Positions 49,361 through 60,579 of a stretch of DNA of 64,000 nt are shown here, one piece after another. This DNA is from Isoperla grammatica (taxonomy: Eukaryota > Arthropoda > Insecta > Plecoptera > Perlodidae). The notes beneath the pieces were generated by a model, which saw nothing but the letters and a program-made list of their open reading frames with translations, searched no databases and was not told the origin of the DNA. Location: assembly GCA_945910005.1 (NCBI GenBank), contig OX246741.1, positions 41,349,680 through 41,413,679 on the forward strand, read 5' to 3'. Position 1 is the first letter of the stretch, and every line of letters starts with the position of its first letter. The translations under genes were made by a program, and so were the position numbers.

Positions 49361-51814
49361 GTTGTGTACTAATGATAAGTGCATGCGAGAGATTGTGTGC
49401 ATAATATAGGCAAGTTATTGAAATGTATTGCCCTCCCCCCCCCCCCCCCCTCCCCGCGGCAAACATTCTGTGGGGCCCTTGAACGTGGTTGTAGGTACAT
49501 TATTATACCACTGGAACGCGTGTTCGAATCCCGAAATATTATCATGAATAAATTATCTGCGTTGATGAGTGCGTCCGCAGCAGCAGAATAATGTCATGAT
49601 TTGCATATTTGTTTTTAGGCGATAGTTACGCTTATGGTAATGATATTTTGACGCTATCCATCAAATTATAATAACACTTTTCTCCGATTGGGGTCAAACC
49701 CTAGAATCTCCGGCTTACTTTTCTAATAATCGATCCAAATTAACGTAAATCTCGATCCCAGATTCGATCTTTCCCTTGAATTTGGTCGTACTCGTATGTG
49801 ATTTTCGACACCTGTTATTTGTCCGCGAGTTATTACGCCCCACGTTGTCACGTAAGTACCGGGCTCCAAAATGAAAGCACCCCAATGTCCAAAAAGAAAC
49901 GTTATGCAACGCTACAAATAGAATTTCTGACATTCCTGGCATAGTTGTTCCACCGAACCGATCGCGTGCTACGCTCGGCCCCCAGCGCTAGACTACTTTA
50001 CTTTTGACGACATAAACCGCGCGAGGACAGACGGATCAAATCGGATCCGATCGGCCAATGAATCACGAAATCGATTTCGCGTGACAGATACATTTCTCAT
50101 AAAATAATAATACAACGCGTGCGAAATAGTCATCGTTTCAAGTAGGTCTGTAGAATAGCGAAAGTGCTTCCAATTATATTGCATCCGTCGAGATTTACTT
50201 ACAGATATGTTGTAAGCACAAGCGGGTGTGTAGACTTTACTTTCCCCAAATATTAACAAGTCTACGACATACGGTAGACTAGACTCATACATAGGGGTGG
50301 GTTTGCTAACAAATCCGTCACGCACCCTTCGGTATACATTCACCCCCCTAAACGCACATGCTGCACTATCGATCTGTCTCGCGTGCGTGTGTGGCACGAT
50401 GACATTGACACTGACATGTCACGTGTGTGACATAATGTTCGTGATTTTAGGGGTCGCTCGGGAACTTTTAGACCTAGGCCCCACGACTTTTCAAAACTTG
50501 CGGTTCCCGTGGTGACTAGAGGTGCCAACCACTGGCCGATGTTACCACACAGACTCTCACTCATGTCATCAACAAACCACCACGATGTACATTAATACTC
50601 TCGTTTATCGTGCTGCAATATCCCCCAGACTAAGTTGAAATTATGAAATAAAATTAATGTACTCACCTAAGATATTCCCTTTGATCACTCGTACATTCAC
50701 TCACCGTGTTACAATTAATTAGTTACGAATTAAATTCACGAAAAGTATCCACCTGTACGCCGTTTTCTTATTATGCTCATACTGCCGACTACCTGTGATC
50801 ACGTAATCTGATTTCAACAGTATAGCCAACAATAAACACAAACTAAAAATGCGAGTAACAGTACAATTTTAGGCCAGAGTGTCCCTGTATGTGTAATTAC
50901 AAAACAATGATTCGTTTATTTTGTTAAAGTTATTATTTTAAAGGATTGCGCAAGTTATAAGAACAAATCAATTCAAAATATAAACGTGCATCGTTGGCAG
51001 CAGTTGTTGTGTATAGACAGAAAATAACACGTCCTCGAAATGTCAGCCAATGCTATCTAGCGGTAGCAAACCCAACCACATTGAAACCACATTGAAATAC
51101 AGTCGATAAATGAAGAAGCTTCATCTGAGTGCTTCTGTATCGACTCTGAACTAAATTTATTGCCAGCGTGGTCGCATAGCACACGCAGACATACGTTAAT
51201 TTTGTACTTCAATAATTATTGAAGTACCCAAGAAATAATTCTTGTAGGCATACTCAGAAGTGGAAAGTGATTTTGATTGATATTTAAAGCATACATTAAT
51301 ATTCTCTAAGAACAATAATACAACATACCCTATTTCATAAAATCATTGTAATAGCCTAATGTTTATAAAATGTTTTAATTAAATTTTTCTTTATGTGACG
51401 AAATAAGTTGTATATTATACAATGTATGAATAGATAATAAATTAAATAAAATTGAATATGGCAAATTCGATTTAGCATTTTACCACAGATAACGGTGTAC
51501 AATAATGTGTAAACTACGAAAACGCCCTGTGTGATGTGTTGATAAGCGTCCATGTCTACGAACTTTCTAGTAGAAAGTTTTCAAAGCTCACATCATTTTT
51601 CAAAGTGTGAAAACAACAATTAACAACAATACAAGAATGCACATTGCAATTATTTTTCTAATTTCCATAGCTATTATACTTTACTACAGTTTTGAATGTC
51701 GTGCAATGTGCGTTGCTAAGATTTTTTGTTGTCATTTAGTCTAGTGTTTTCTACGCGGTCCGCCACAGTTCTGCCTCTAATAGGTATCAGCACACGTTTA
51801 GATTATTATTTTCG
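49361..51814. other. Unassigned DNA
   Basis: A 16-base C run lies at 49435-49450. GTGTTCGAATCCC near 49510 is B-box-like without an A-box. A minus-strand frame of 134 codons (49993-50397) lies in slightly GC-richer DNA but has no motif I can name and no splice context that supports it. Nothing else was recognised. Confidence 0.45.
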
Positions 51815-52140
51815 TGACCGGACGAACTTTACTATAATATAGCCACCTCATATTTTGCCGTTACTGTGTTTCAGAAAAATATTTTCCAGTAACTTTTATG
51901 TAACTTTCCCAATACTTATCAGATTACAATAACATGAAGATATTCGTGACCAGAAAAATCTTTTTAAAAATATGGCTATCTCACATCTTGCCGCCATTTT
52001 GTTTCAGAAAAATATTTTTCAGTAACTGTAGTGTAACTTTGTAACTTCTCAAACGAATTTGCCACCTTCAATTTACATCGAGGCTTGTGGATGGTTTAAA
52101 TTTTAACTTGATCGGACTTTCCGTTCGACCACCATTGACA
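51815..52140 (-). repeat. Dispersed repeat, copy 1
   Basis: Read on the minus strand this matches 63668-63880: GTCCGATCAAGTT(A/G)AAATTT, ACCATCCA(C/G)AAGCCTCGATG, then AAAATGGCGG and ATATGAGGTAGC-like strings. The distal part (GTTTCAGAAAAATATTTT..CAGTAACT) is present twice, near 51870 and 52003, a local tandem duplication. No frame is kept. It is probably a fragment of an interspersed element. Confidence 0.75.
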
Positions 52141-52647
52141 GACATAAAAAGAACAAAAAAAACACACAGAACGAGTGCCATAAAAGTCGCTAGCTTAATG
52201 TCAATAGGCCCTACATTATTTTTTAAATAATTTTCCTGAAATTGGTGCTTTGGAGGGGGGGGGGGGGGGGGGGGGTTGAATTTCGATCATGAAAAATTTG
52301 CAGACTAAAAGACACAATACATTTCTTATTTAGAATTGTCTTGCAAAAAAAAAAACGTTGGCCGGCAGGGGAGGGGGTTTGTAGTTAGTTTCCTAGTTTT
52401 GGTTTTGACAAATTTTGTAAACAAATTTGTCAAGACTAAGAAATATAAAATAAAAAATATGTTTTAGATTGTATTCTATTTAACAAATGCACTAAAAGGC
52501 AGAAAATAATTTGTTCCAGTTTTCCACAACATATTTGGTTTTAGTGGGACTAAAAATAAAATCATGGGGCGACCATAAAAGAATAGTGGATTTCTTGAAT
52601 TAACAGAATACCTCAAAATCACTTGTTTCATGCATATTTTGTAGAAT
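52141..52647. other. Unassigned DNA with a poly-G run
   Basis: No gene recognised. Contains 21 consecutive G at 52255-52275. Confidence 0.5.
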
Positions 52648-54074
52648 CAGAATAGGGAAGTCTCACGCATTTTTTTTATTTGCTTACTGGTTACCTCAAG
52701 TTAAAATAAACGGGAACTAATTGGTTTCGGCTCGAAAGGTGCATTAACATCGCTTTAACAGCAAGTCAAAGATATTGCTGTCAAAACACGCTCAGAAACG
52801 AACCTGCGCCATCTTGCTCGTGATTAGAAGGTTCTGTCGTCATATGTCAGTAAACAGTAATTTTCTATCATACAAATAGTACAGAAGTCCCACCCTTTAG
52901 TAGATTATTGCTCTCATAAGACTTTAACTGAACCAACGTTTAACACCTTCTCAACATTAATTAACAACAATATGTTAAATAATTGCATTATTTTAAACAC
53001 GTTTTGCTAAATACTGTATCAAAATGTAATTTCTGAAGAAAACAGTGGTATTAAAGACATTGTTGAAAGTCACTGCATCCTAGATATTGTAAAATGTCCA
53101 ACTTAATATCATTGATATTATTAAGAATACTTCAAGGAGGCAGTTGTTTACATGACATATGGGCCCTTATTCTGTAAAATGTTCTCGTGTGAAACGAAAC
53201 GAGAACTAAACGAAATCTCGATTTGGTATTGTTTGGAGGCTAGGATGGTAGCAGCCAATGATATTTCTCGGTTGCAGTCCAAAGACATTGGAATAGCTTT
53301 GTTCGAAGTCATGTGTATGTGGTGTCAACGGTCACTGCCCACTATATCTGTTAAAACATGCAGTAGGCTGCGGTATCAAGTCCATAACAACTGCCACTTG
53401 TTATTTTTGACACAATAAAGACTCGAAATGCTAAATCAAACGACATAACATGTAAATTCAACAATCTAAGTAAATAAATGGATATATGCCATGGTTAAAT
53501 TACAATAATTAGTTCAATAGTATAGTACAAGGTGGTAAGTAAAGATATATGTCAAAGTGTTGTCAAATAGAGATAAAACTACACCTTAGCATTAAGTTGA
53601 TGGCGGAACTCGGTCGGCCATGATTTAGAAGATAGGAGGTCTCGGTAGCTCCACGGGGACTACTATTGTCGCAAGCAGTTGGCCATGTGACTAAAATCTG
53701 TGCCAGAATTTCATATTCATAATTGGCGGCTGATTTCGTTCTGCATTCTGATAATTATAGTCAGCTGTGACCGTAAACGTGACTACAATGGAGAAATACT
53801 ATTTGCTGGTACCTTCTAGCCTCGGAACGGGTGCAGATTTCGTTTTCGTTTCACACGAGAACGAGAACATTTTACAGAATAAGGGTCATGACGTCAAGAG
53901 CCGCTTTTCAATTACGGAACGGGAAGTTCCTAATTTCAAACTTAAAATGCTAATAGAATTGGAAGTATACGCTTCTCAGATATAAAAATTATACCGCCCG
54001 TATTTTCAGATAATGAGCTTCCATTTTTAGGTACTTTGAGGAATATTTATTTTTGACGAGACTTCCCTATTCTG
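52648..54074. mobile_element. Candidate inverted-repeat elements, possibly nested
   Basis: CAGAATAGGGAAGTCTC at 52648-52664 is exactly inverted at 54058-54074. Inside, about 53164-53218 (CCCTTATTCTGTAAAATGTT, CTCGTGTGAAACGAAA) is inverted at 53835-53885 with small gaps, and weaker matches continue inward (GAGGCTAG..GGTA). This looks like one MITE-like element of about 720 bp inside another of about 1.4 kb. No convincing target duplication flanks either, so family and limits are uncertain. Frames of 72-88 codons inside have no known domain. Confidence 0.55.
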
Positions 54075-56139
54075 TTATGGTCACACTACGATTTTATTTT
54101 TACTCACATATTACAAGCATTTCGTGGAAAACTGTACAAAATTATTTTCTCTTTTTAATGCATTTTAATACAGTAAAATCATGTATCTTAAAGAAATTTT
54201 TTTATTTTTTTTTCGTGCAGTTTCCATTTTATCATTTACCCTGAACTTCACTTATTTTCATCACTCTCCTGACTTCCAATCAATTCTCTTCAACTTCATC
54301 TATCACTGCCCTCCCACCAATCACAGTCCACTGTCCAACTCTCATCTCCACTTCCTGCTTTATATGCGATCTCACCATCATTGGCCTAGTGTAACACTTA
54401 CCTGACAATTGTGCTGACAAGGTGAAAATAAATAAATAAATTCACATTTAGAGTCTACCCACTCAGTAATGAAACTGATTTTCGGTGGGGGACTTTAATT
54501 AAAGCGACTGAACCAACCCTGTAGGATCCGAACACCATCGGCAAGTGAGTGATAACCAATCAAAGATCGATATTTCAAATACGAAACATAGGAATCAGTG
54601 ATTGGACAGTGAGAAACACCTGCGTACAAATGTCAGAATCAACAAGGCCGATTAAGAACAACTTAGAATTTATTGAGTGCTTCGTTGCTAGAACGGCTAC
54701 TTATTCCAAAGCCAAGAAGTGATGGAACTGAATCCATAAGTTAAAAAACTTCTGTCTAAACCAGGATTTGAACCCAGGACCTTCTGCATTGGAAGCAGGG
54801 ATGCTAACCACTGGACCAATGAGCCACCTAATGTGAGTTATATCGCAAAGTGACAACCTTCAGAAATAGGGCCCCTGGACTTCAATGTATAGTTCGAGTC
54901 AAATTCAATGGTTTTCAGCAAATACATATTGAATCCTGTGATATGTAAGTCATGTATGAATGTTTTATGTATCTCTCTTTTCAAGTCATTATGTATGTAA
55001 TGTATGTCTGTATATATGTATGTATGGATGGATGGATGATATTGGATAGGTTGGCTGTAAGTGGCATTTGAACACAAAATTTAAGCCAATATTATAGAAA
55101 GAAATGTTTTATTTTTTCTGTACAACATTGTATAAACAAACGTTATGATTCATATTTAATACCGCTAGTAAAATTCTTGGGAAAAATTTGATACTAGTAT
55201 GTAATATAGTATTTAAGTAGGTTGTAGGGCCTACCCTTACTTCTCTCTAAAACAAAACATTAACAAAAGTGGATCACCACAGTACCAAAACACATTTCAG
55301 TAGTCCCTCGTTAACTCAAACTTCATAATACAATCTAATGACATCCCTCGAGAGCGTTTGGGTATTAATACTTACCCCGATTGTACGATCTGGGTATGTA
55401 TACTAACTGTTCATCTCTTGTTTTCACCATGGCAACCACCAATCAAAGGTTTGAAATGTGGCTTATTGGCTTATCCCGAGGATAACTTGATCTAGAACCT
55501 TATGCCGGCGAGATCGTAATACTGGGCATCTAGTTATTCTATGTATTTCTTTTCATATGACACATTGTTGGCTTTGTAGACAATAATGCATTTTCTGGTT
55601 TTCCCGTAGAGACGGGACTCTTCCCTTTCCCATCATAACTCATAATTAATTAAAAATTTTGTAACTTAAAACGGGGTTTTTAGAGTCCCTTAAAATTTGA
55701 ATTAAAGGGAGACTACTGAATAATTTATTCTTCATAATCATAGGTGACTAAATAATTATGGAGTTCTTTACCAGACAGCATACTCCCCACTCTTCACGTT
55801 AGCTACTCGTTCCGTTCGGCCAGATGGATATTATTATTTTACAATTCAATCATATCATGCACTCATTTATGTAGGCCTTTAAATTACCAACGTATTACTT
55901 GAGTAAGGCCTTCCACTGTAACCTTGGATCTCTCTGTGCCTTATATCATTTTCTGTTCCAAATTACCAAACAATATTATATCAAGCAATTAAATTATTCA
56001 CCCTACTAACGACTAGGAGTGAAAATACAAAAATCACCGTTGACAATTAGTGACTCATATCACTTACGACTCAGGATTTTTGCTGCCGATTAATAGATGT
56101 TTATAGGTAGGCCTACTACACACATAAAACAAAAAGGCA
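54075..56139. other. Unassigned DNA downstream of SRP54
   Basis: No exon recognised. Holds the tRNA-like relic at 54757-54831 and an ATGT/GGAT microsatellite at about 54976-55037. Confidence 0.5.
54757..54831 (-). repeat. tRNA-like relic, probable SINE head
   Basis: On the minus strand: A-box TGGTCCAGTGG (54808-54818), a stem-loop CTGC TTCCAAT GCAG in the anticodon position, and B-box GGTTCAAATCC (54764-54774, one mismatch). The D, anticodon and T arms are recognisable. The 5' GTGGCTC cannot pair with the 3' TTTAGAC, so the acceptor stem is missing. The would-be anticodon reads CCA, but the body is not like tRNA-Trp. Best read as a tRNA-derived SINE or pseudogene. Confidence 0.5.
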
Positions 56140-56931
56140 GCAAAACAGTTTTACAAATTTTTATTAATCACCACAGCTGGTCACAGTCAACATTGAATTT
56201 AGAGCAATGTGTAATAAATTACTAGAAAAACATATTGATGAAACCTACAGAATTTCTGCCCTCACAAGTAGGCCTACAATGTATGTCATCACATCATGTT
56301 GATAAAAGTTATAAAAACAGAAAGCCTACATCTCGAGCCATAGCTCTATCAATAGGGTTGACCCACTAAACAAACAAAAAGGTGTAGGGAAGCTTCACCA
56401 TACCCGCAACAATTGACATAACATAAAATTAGCTATAGCTCTTCAGCTTTGTATACAACTGAATAATATACAAAACATTGATTTTGCACAAGATGCTTAC
56501 ATGACAATTTGTTGAAACATGTTTACCAGGCATCTGGCTTTTAAAAACGATTAGTCAAAGTATTGTCTTGATAGTTGATATTGATCCAAGGTTTCAGAAA
56601 ATACTCGATATTTTGAGCAATGTAACACAGCCAACTTTAAACCATTCAATTAGGCCTGACATTGTGATTAATAGGCTAATTTAGGCAGAGCACACCTCTC
56701 CTAAAACCTGCAACAAATAATAAAAAAAAAACACGCATTGAAACGAAAAAAGTGGGCCATGCTACAGTGCAAAATAGGTACTCAAATCCAGATTGAATGT
56801 TGTACACGATTGCACAGCTCTGTTTGGCAAATGTCAATTTGGACGACTCTCAGCGTTAACGGCGTAAGTTGTTAAACAGACCCATGATCCCAATGTACAG
56901 GCACGTAACCAACCAACCAACACCACTAGCT
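56140..56931 (-). other. SRP54: Probable SRP54 3' untranslated region
   Basis: Downstream of the SRP54 stop on the minus strand the first clear AATAAA hexamer is at 56160-56165, so the transcript probably ends near 56140. The limits are inferred. Confidence 0.45.
56160..56165 (-). terminator. Candidate poly(A) signal AATAAA
   Basis: AATAAA on the minus strand about 770 bp past the SRP54 stop codon. Use is inferred from position only. Confidence 0.4.
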
Positions 56932-57029
56932 TCAGGATTTGCCTCCGAACCCTCCCATCATATTGCTTAGTCCTCCGGCCGCACCCTGTTGCAGCTGTCG
57001 CATCATGTTCTGCAGGCCAGACATTCCAC
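56932..57029 (-). CDS. SRP54: SRP54, last coding exon
   Basis: This exon encodes the C-terminal tail of the 54-kDa subunit of the signal recognition particle, the GTPase that binds signal peptides and SRP RNA and delivers ribosomes to the ER. Read on minus, a TTTCAG acceptor ends at 57030. The exon then gives GGMSGLQNMMRQLQQGAAGG (its first glycine codon is split with the previous exon), then LSNMMGGFGGKS and a TGA stop at 56932-56934. The methionine-rich pattern matches the end of the SRP54 M domain. The splice phase (one base of the glycine codon in the upstream exon) agrees exactly with the exon at 62797-63063, as does conserved sequence across the junction. Confidence 0.95.
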
Positions 57030-57825
57030 CTGAAACAGTCATTGTATTGTTTAGTTGGCATTTGGCGATGAAATTATTCAATTTGTTATAAAAGGCAGTG
57101 ATGGGTTAAGAACTTTAAAAAGTTCAAGAACTCCTAGGAAGGCATTCCTTCTTTGAGAACTTTTGAAGAAACTCATTCACTATTTATTCAGGTGAACGAG
57201 AAAATTCAAACGTTCATAGTTCTACGGATGCAAAGTGACTCTTAAAAATATCCATAAAATCGAGAAATCTGTAAAATCCGTGGGGAATCCATCAATGAGG
57301 GAATTGATCATTTTCAAAATAATATGTAAAATACGAGAATCCGTACTAAGCGAAGTTGTTGTACGACGAGTCGACAACTATATAGACCGTATAGTCGTCG
57401 TACAACAACTTCGGTTGCTTCCGTCACGGGTGGGTGAGCGGCAGCTAACCAGCGGCCGTGGCTAATTCAGATACCTGCTCAGGTTGGCCTAGACCGTACA
57501 CATCACTGATTGATGACGAAAGCATCACTGAAGTTGTTGCACGAGGACTTTACAATCGAGAATTCACTCTAGTTTTTCGATGAGTAGGCTAGTAGGCCCT
57601 ACACCAAAAATTCGACCTACTTTGGGAACGATCGAGTCCGTTCCTTTTCGACTGCCAATGCCAATTGGCAGTGGCAGTTAGAAGAGTCAGGTGACTTAGT
57701 GACGTCGTACAGTTGTAGTAGCAAGTGTTGTTATTACACCATCAGATGATATTTTTCAGTTGATAATTTATAACTTTACAATAGCATGTATTATGTATTG
57801 TGTTACATGTAATTATGTAATACTG
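57030..57825 (-). other. SRP54 last intron, 3' part
   Basis: Intron between the last exon and the nested transposons. The whole intron is 57030-62796 (5767 bp) and runs from GTGAGT to TTTCAG on minus. The only structure noted here is the inverted repeat at 57352-57412. Confidence 0.85.
57352..57412. repeat. 18-bp perfect inverted repeat
   Basis: GAAGTTGTTGTACGACGA at 57352-57369 is perfectly inverted at 57395-57412 across 25 bp. A third, partial copy GAAGTTGTTGCACGAG occurs near 57529. It may be the end of a decayed inverted-repeat element. Confidence 0.7.
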
Positions 57826-58072
57826 TACAGTAAAACTTCTTTATAACAAACTCGGGGGGGGGGGGGGCAGATTATTATTTTGTTATAAAGAACATTTCAT
57901 TTCTTTATAAAGATAGTACCTTTACATGCATAAGAACCTTTTGGAACTTCAAAAAAAGTTTGTTTTGATATAGTATATTAAGTGAGGAAAGGATCCAACA
58001 GCTTACCTTCGTGTAGTAAGATGACGGATTTGCGAGTTTGAAGTACACATAAAGACATAATACAAAATATAA

Positions 58073-58106
58073 CGAGACGTTTCGACCGAGGTCTTGCTCA
58101 CTCGAG
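58073..58106 (-). ncRNA. Possible degenerate hammerhead-ribozyme-like segment of the PLE
   Basis: Near the 3' end of the PLE the minus strand reads CTCGAGTGAG, CAAGACCTCGGTC, GAAACGTCTCG. Hammerhead motifs are known in Penelope-like elements and require CUGANGA, a helix, then GAAA. Here the GAAAC box after a short GAC/GTC helix is present but the CUGANGA box is not, so a working ribozyme is unlikely. Confidence 0.2.
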
Positions 58107-58250
58107 AGAAGAATGGCTACTGCAACTACTCTAGTCAACTAAACAACTATAATAGACTAGACTAAAATATATATATATATATGTACAATATTTACAAGGC
58201 GCTGTTGGGGGGTGTGGTGGCAGGGAGGTGAGAGGGGGAGAGGGCTATCA

Positions 58251-59878
58251 CTAACGGATGTTTAGGTTGGGAGCCAACCTAGATTTAGTGATCCACTGGT
58301 GGGCCAACTCCCACTGTCTTAGTTCGCCTGGGTTGCAGCTGGCTGGGAGGGATTTTATCACTCTGGTGTTGAAACATCCATTGAATGCCAGGTTATGGGA
58401 TGCCGCATGTTGAGCCACCGGTTTGTCCATGGTCAGGTTTTTTGTGTCTTGCCTGTGCCCGTTCATCCGTGACCTAAGCGAGTTCTTAGTTAGGCCAACA
58501 TATTCGGCAGGGCAGTGGTTGCAGTTCAGTTGGTAGACTACATTGGTGGTTTGGCAGGTGTTGTGTTGCCTTATTGGGTATGTCTTGCCGGTGGCCTGGG
58601 CACTGAACGTGGTGGAAGGTTGATGAATTGGGCACGTCAAGCAACCGTTACCTCCTTGGCAAGGGTAGGAACCTGCTGGTTCATTTTCAGGAGCGTCCCT
58701 GATGCGGCAGTCTCTCCTGACCACTAGGTCCGCAATGTTCGGGGGGCGTCTGAAGGCTACTCTAGGCAAGGATTTTACAAGATCTTGGGTCTTAGTGGAG
58801 GATGTTAAAATGTGAAGGCCACTTTTCATTATACCATTGAGTGCCTGTAGTCCAGGGTGCCACTGTGTGACTAGAGGTATAACATCATTGGGCGGCGGGA
58901 TGGCCTGCCTCGCTGGTCTATTGATGCGTTGTTGGACGGTGGTCTTGTCGTAGCCTCGAGCCACAAAGGCGTTGGTAATGCGTTCGCAATACTTGGCAAG
59001 ATCATTACCATCTGAGCAGATACGTTGGCCTCTCACTGCTAGGGAGTAGGGTAGTGCTCGTTTGGTATATGTAGGGTGACAGCTGTCGTGATGAAGGTAC
59101 AGCTGCTTGTTGGTGGGTTTGAAGTGAACATCAGTCCTCAGCCGGCCCGATTCTAAATAGACATCCACATCAAGGAATGCGACGTGCAATGATGACGATT
59201 CCCAAGTGAAGCGTAACACACTGGCATTGTTGAGGTCCGTGAGGAAGACGTCTAGTAGTGCTTGGCCGTGGGGCCATACCATAAAGATGTCATCAATAAA
59301 ACGGAAGAAACACAAGGGCAGATGGTCACGGGTTGCTAGGAACTGCTTCTCTAGTTTGCCCATGAAGAGGTTGGCATACGAGGGGGCCATTCTTGTGCCC
59401 ATGGCTGTGCCTTTCGTTTGCAGGTAGTGGCGCTCCATGAACCGAAAGTTGTTGAGGCGGAGGACCATGTGCGCAAGTTCTGTGAGAAACGGGGCATCTG
59501 GTTTGGTGCCGGGTGGCCGGGTTCTAAGGAAGTGTTCTAGGGCGGCTAATCCCTGTGTGGTCGGGATATTAGTGTATAATGACGTGACATCAATGGTGAC
59601 CAATAGCGAGCCTGGTGGTAGTGGCGTGTCGAGTTGGTGGAGTTTCTCGAGGAAGTCGTAAGTGTCCTTGATGTGCGAGTCAAGGTTGGCAACAAGCGGC
59701 TGGAGATGGTAGTAAACAAAAGCGGAAATCCTCTCAGTTGGTGAACTATAACTGGAGACTATGGGTCGGCCTGGATTCCCTTGTTTGTGGATCTTCGGAA
59801 GCAAGTAGAATACAGGTGTCCGTATGGTATCCGGTGTGAGGGCTTTGATTGTCTTGTCGTTAAGGCCTTGATGTGTTA
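58251..59878 (-). pseudogene. PLE protein, C-terminal part: reverse transcriptase and GIY-YIG endonuclease
   Basis: An uninterrupted frame from the MITE edge to a stop at 58251; the first internal Met is at 59804 (517 codons from there). Counting from that Met: LPKIHKQGNPGRPIVS at 2-17, TIDVTSLYTN at 70-79, GTAMGTRMAP at 132-141, and the catalytic FIDD box at 169-172, followed by FLDVDVYL. A Cys/His-rich linker (CQGGNGCLTCPIH) lies before the GIY-YIG domain at about 420-500 (VVYQL..EYVGLTK..R..H). This layout is that of endonuclease-bearing Penelope elements, which copy their RNA at a nicked chromosomal target. The N-terminal part lies on the other side of the MITE, so no complete protein can be made from this copy as it stands. 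Confidence 0.93.
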
Positions 59879-60579
59879 AGGCGCGTCTCCACTGCGTCGG
59901 CTTGGCCGATCGGCCTGGCCGCGTGGCAAAAGCCGCGCGGCTAAAGCCGAATCACTTGACCGTCTCCACTGCGTTCGGCAGTACTAGAGAAAATGTATGA
60001 CGACGAGACTTACTCATAGCCTCAGTAGCATTTATAATTGTTGCAGCAAATAAAAAACGCCGTAAACCACGCTTTTGGATCACCCGAGTTTGCGCAGTAG
60101 GGACAGATACAGTGAGTGACAGATACACTTTTTTAGAACGTCAAGTTGTGATTCCCAATATTTATTGGATTCAATTGGTCCCACAATCGGTAAACAGGAT
60201 ACAAACTTCAACTTCAGGTGAACTACAACTGCATGTGTGCCTTTGTCACTCAGTCAGCGTCCAATTGCCAGTCAATGACAATGCACGCACTGGGGGTGGC
60301 AGTTGGACCCATGATAGACAATGTTGGGTTTATATTTTAAGTTGCGCGCGTTCAAATCAACCCCTTCCACCATACCACCCTGATTTGTTCCTTGAGCTGT
60401 ACGAGGCATTCGGCACGATTTCCTTTGATATTTACCGACATTAGTCGGGAAACGATTCGGCCTGCTGATCGGCTTTTTAGGCCGCTCGGCCTGGCCGACG
60501 GACACGTCTCCACTGCGTCGGCAAAAGCCGCGCGGCCAGGCCGAGCGGCTTTTGCCGACGCAGTGGAGACGCGCCTTTA
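59876..60579. mobile_element. PIF/Harbinger-like MITE, 698 bp
   Basis: The element is 59879-60576 between direct TTA repeats at 59876-59878 and 60577-60579. The ends are perfect inverted repeats of at least 23 bp starting AGGCGCGTCTCCACTGCGTC. The same end motif recurs internally near 59962 and in inverted form near 60505, so the right end can fold on itself (GCCGCGCGGCCAGGCCGAGC core). A 3-bp TWA duplication is typical of PIF/Harbinger; the superfamily call is inference. No transposase frame. It interrupts the PLE reading frame. Confidence 0.9.

Noticed and set aside
49993..50397. 134-codon minus-strand ORF
   Set aside because: No recognisable motif, no splice support, and AT-rich flanks without promoter signs.
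54757..54831. Functional tRNA with anticodon CCA
   Set aside because: The acceptor stem does not pair and the body is not like tRNA-Trp.
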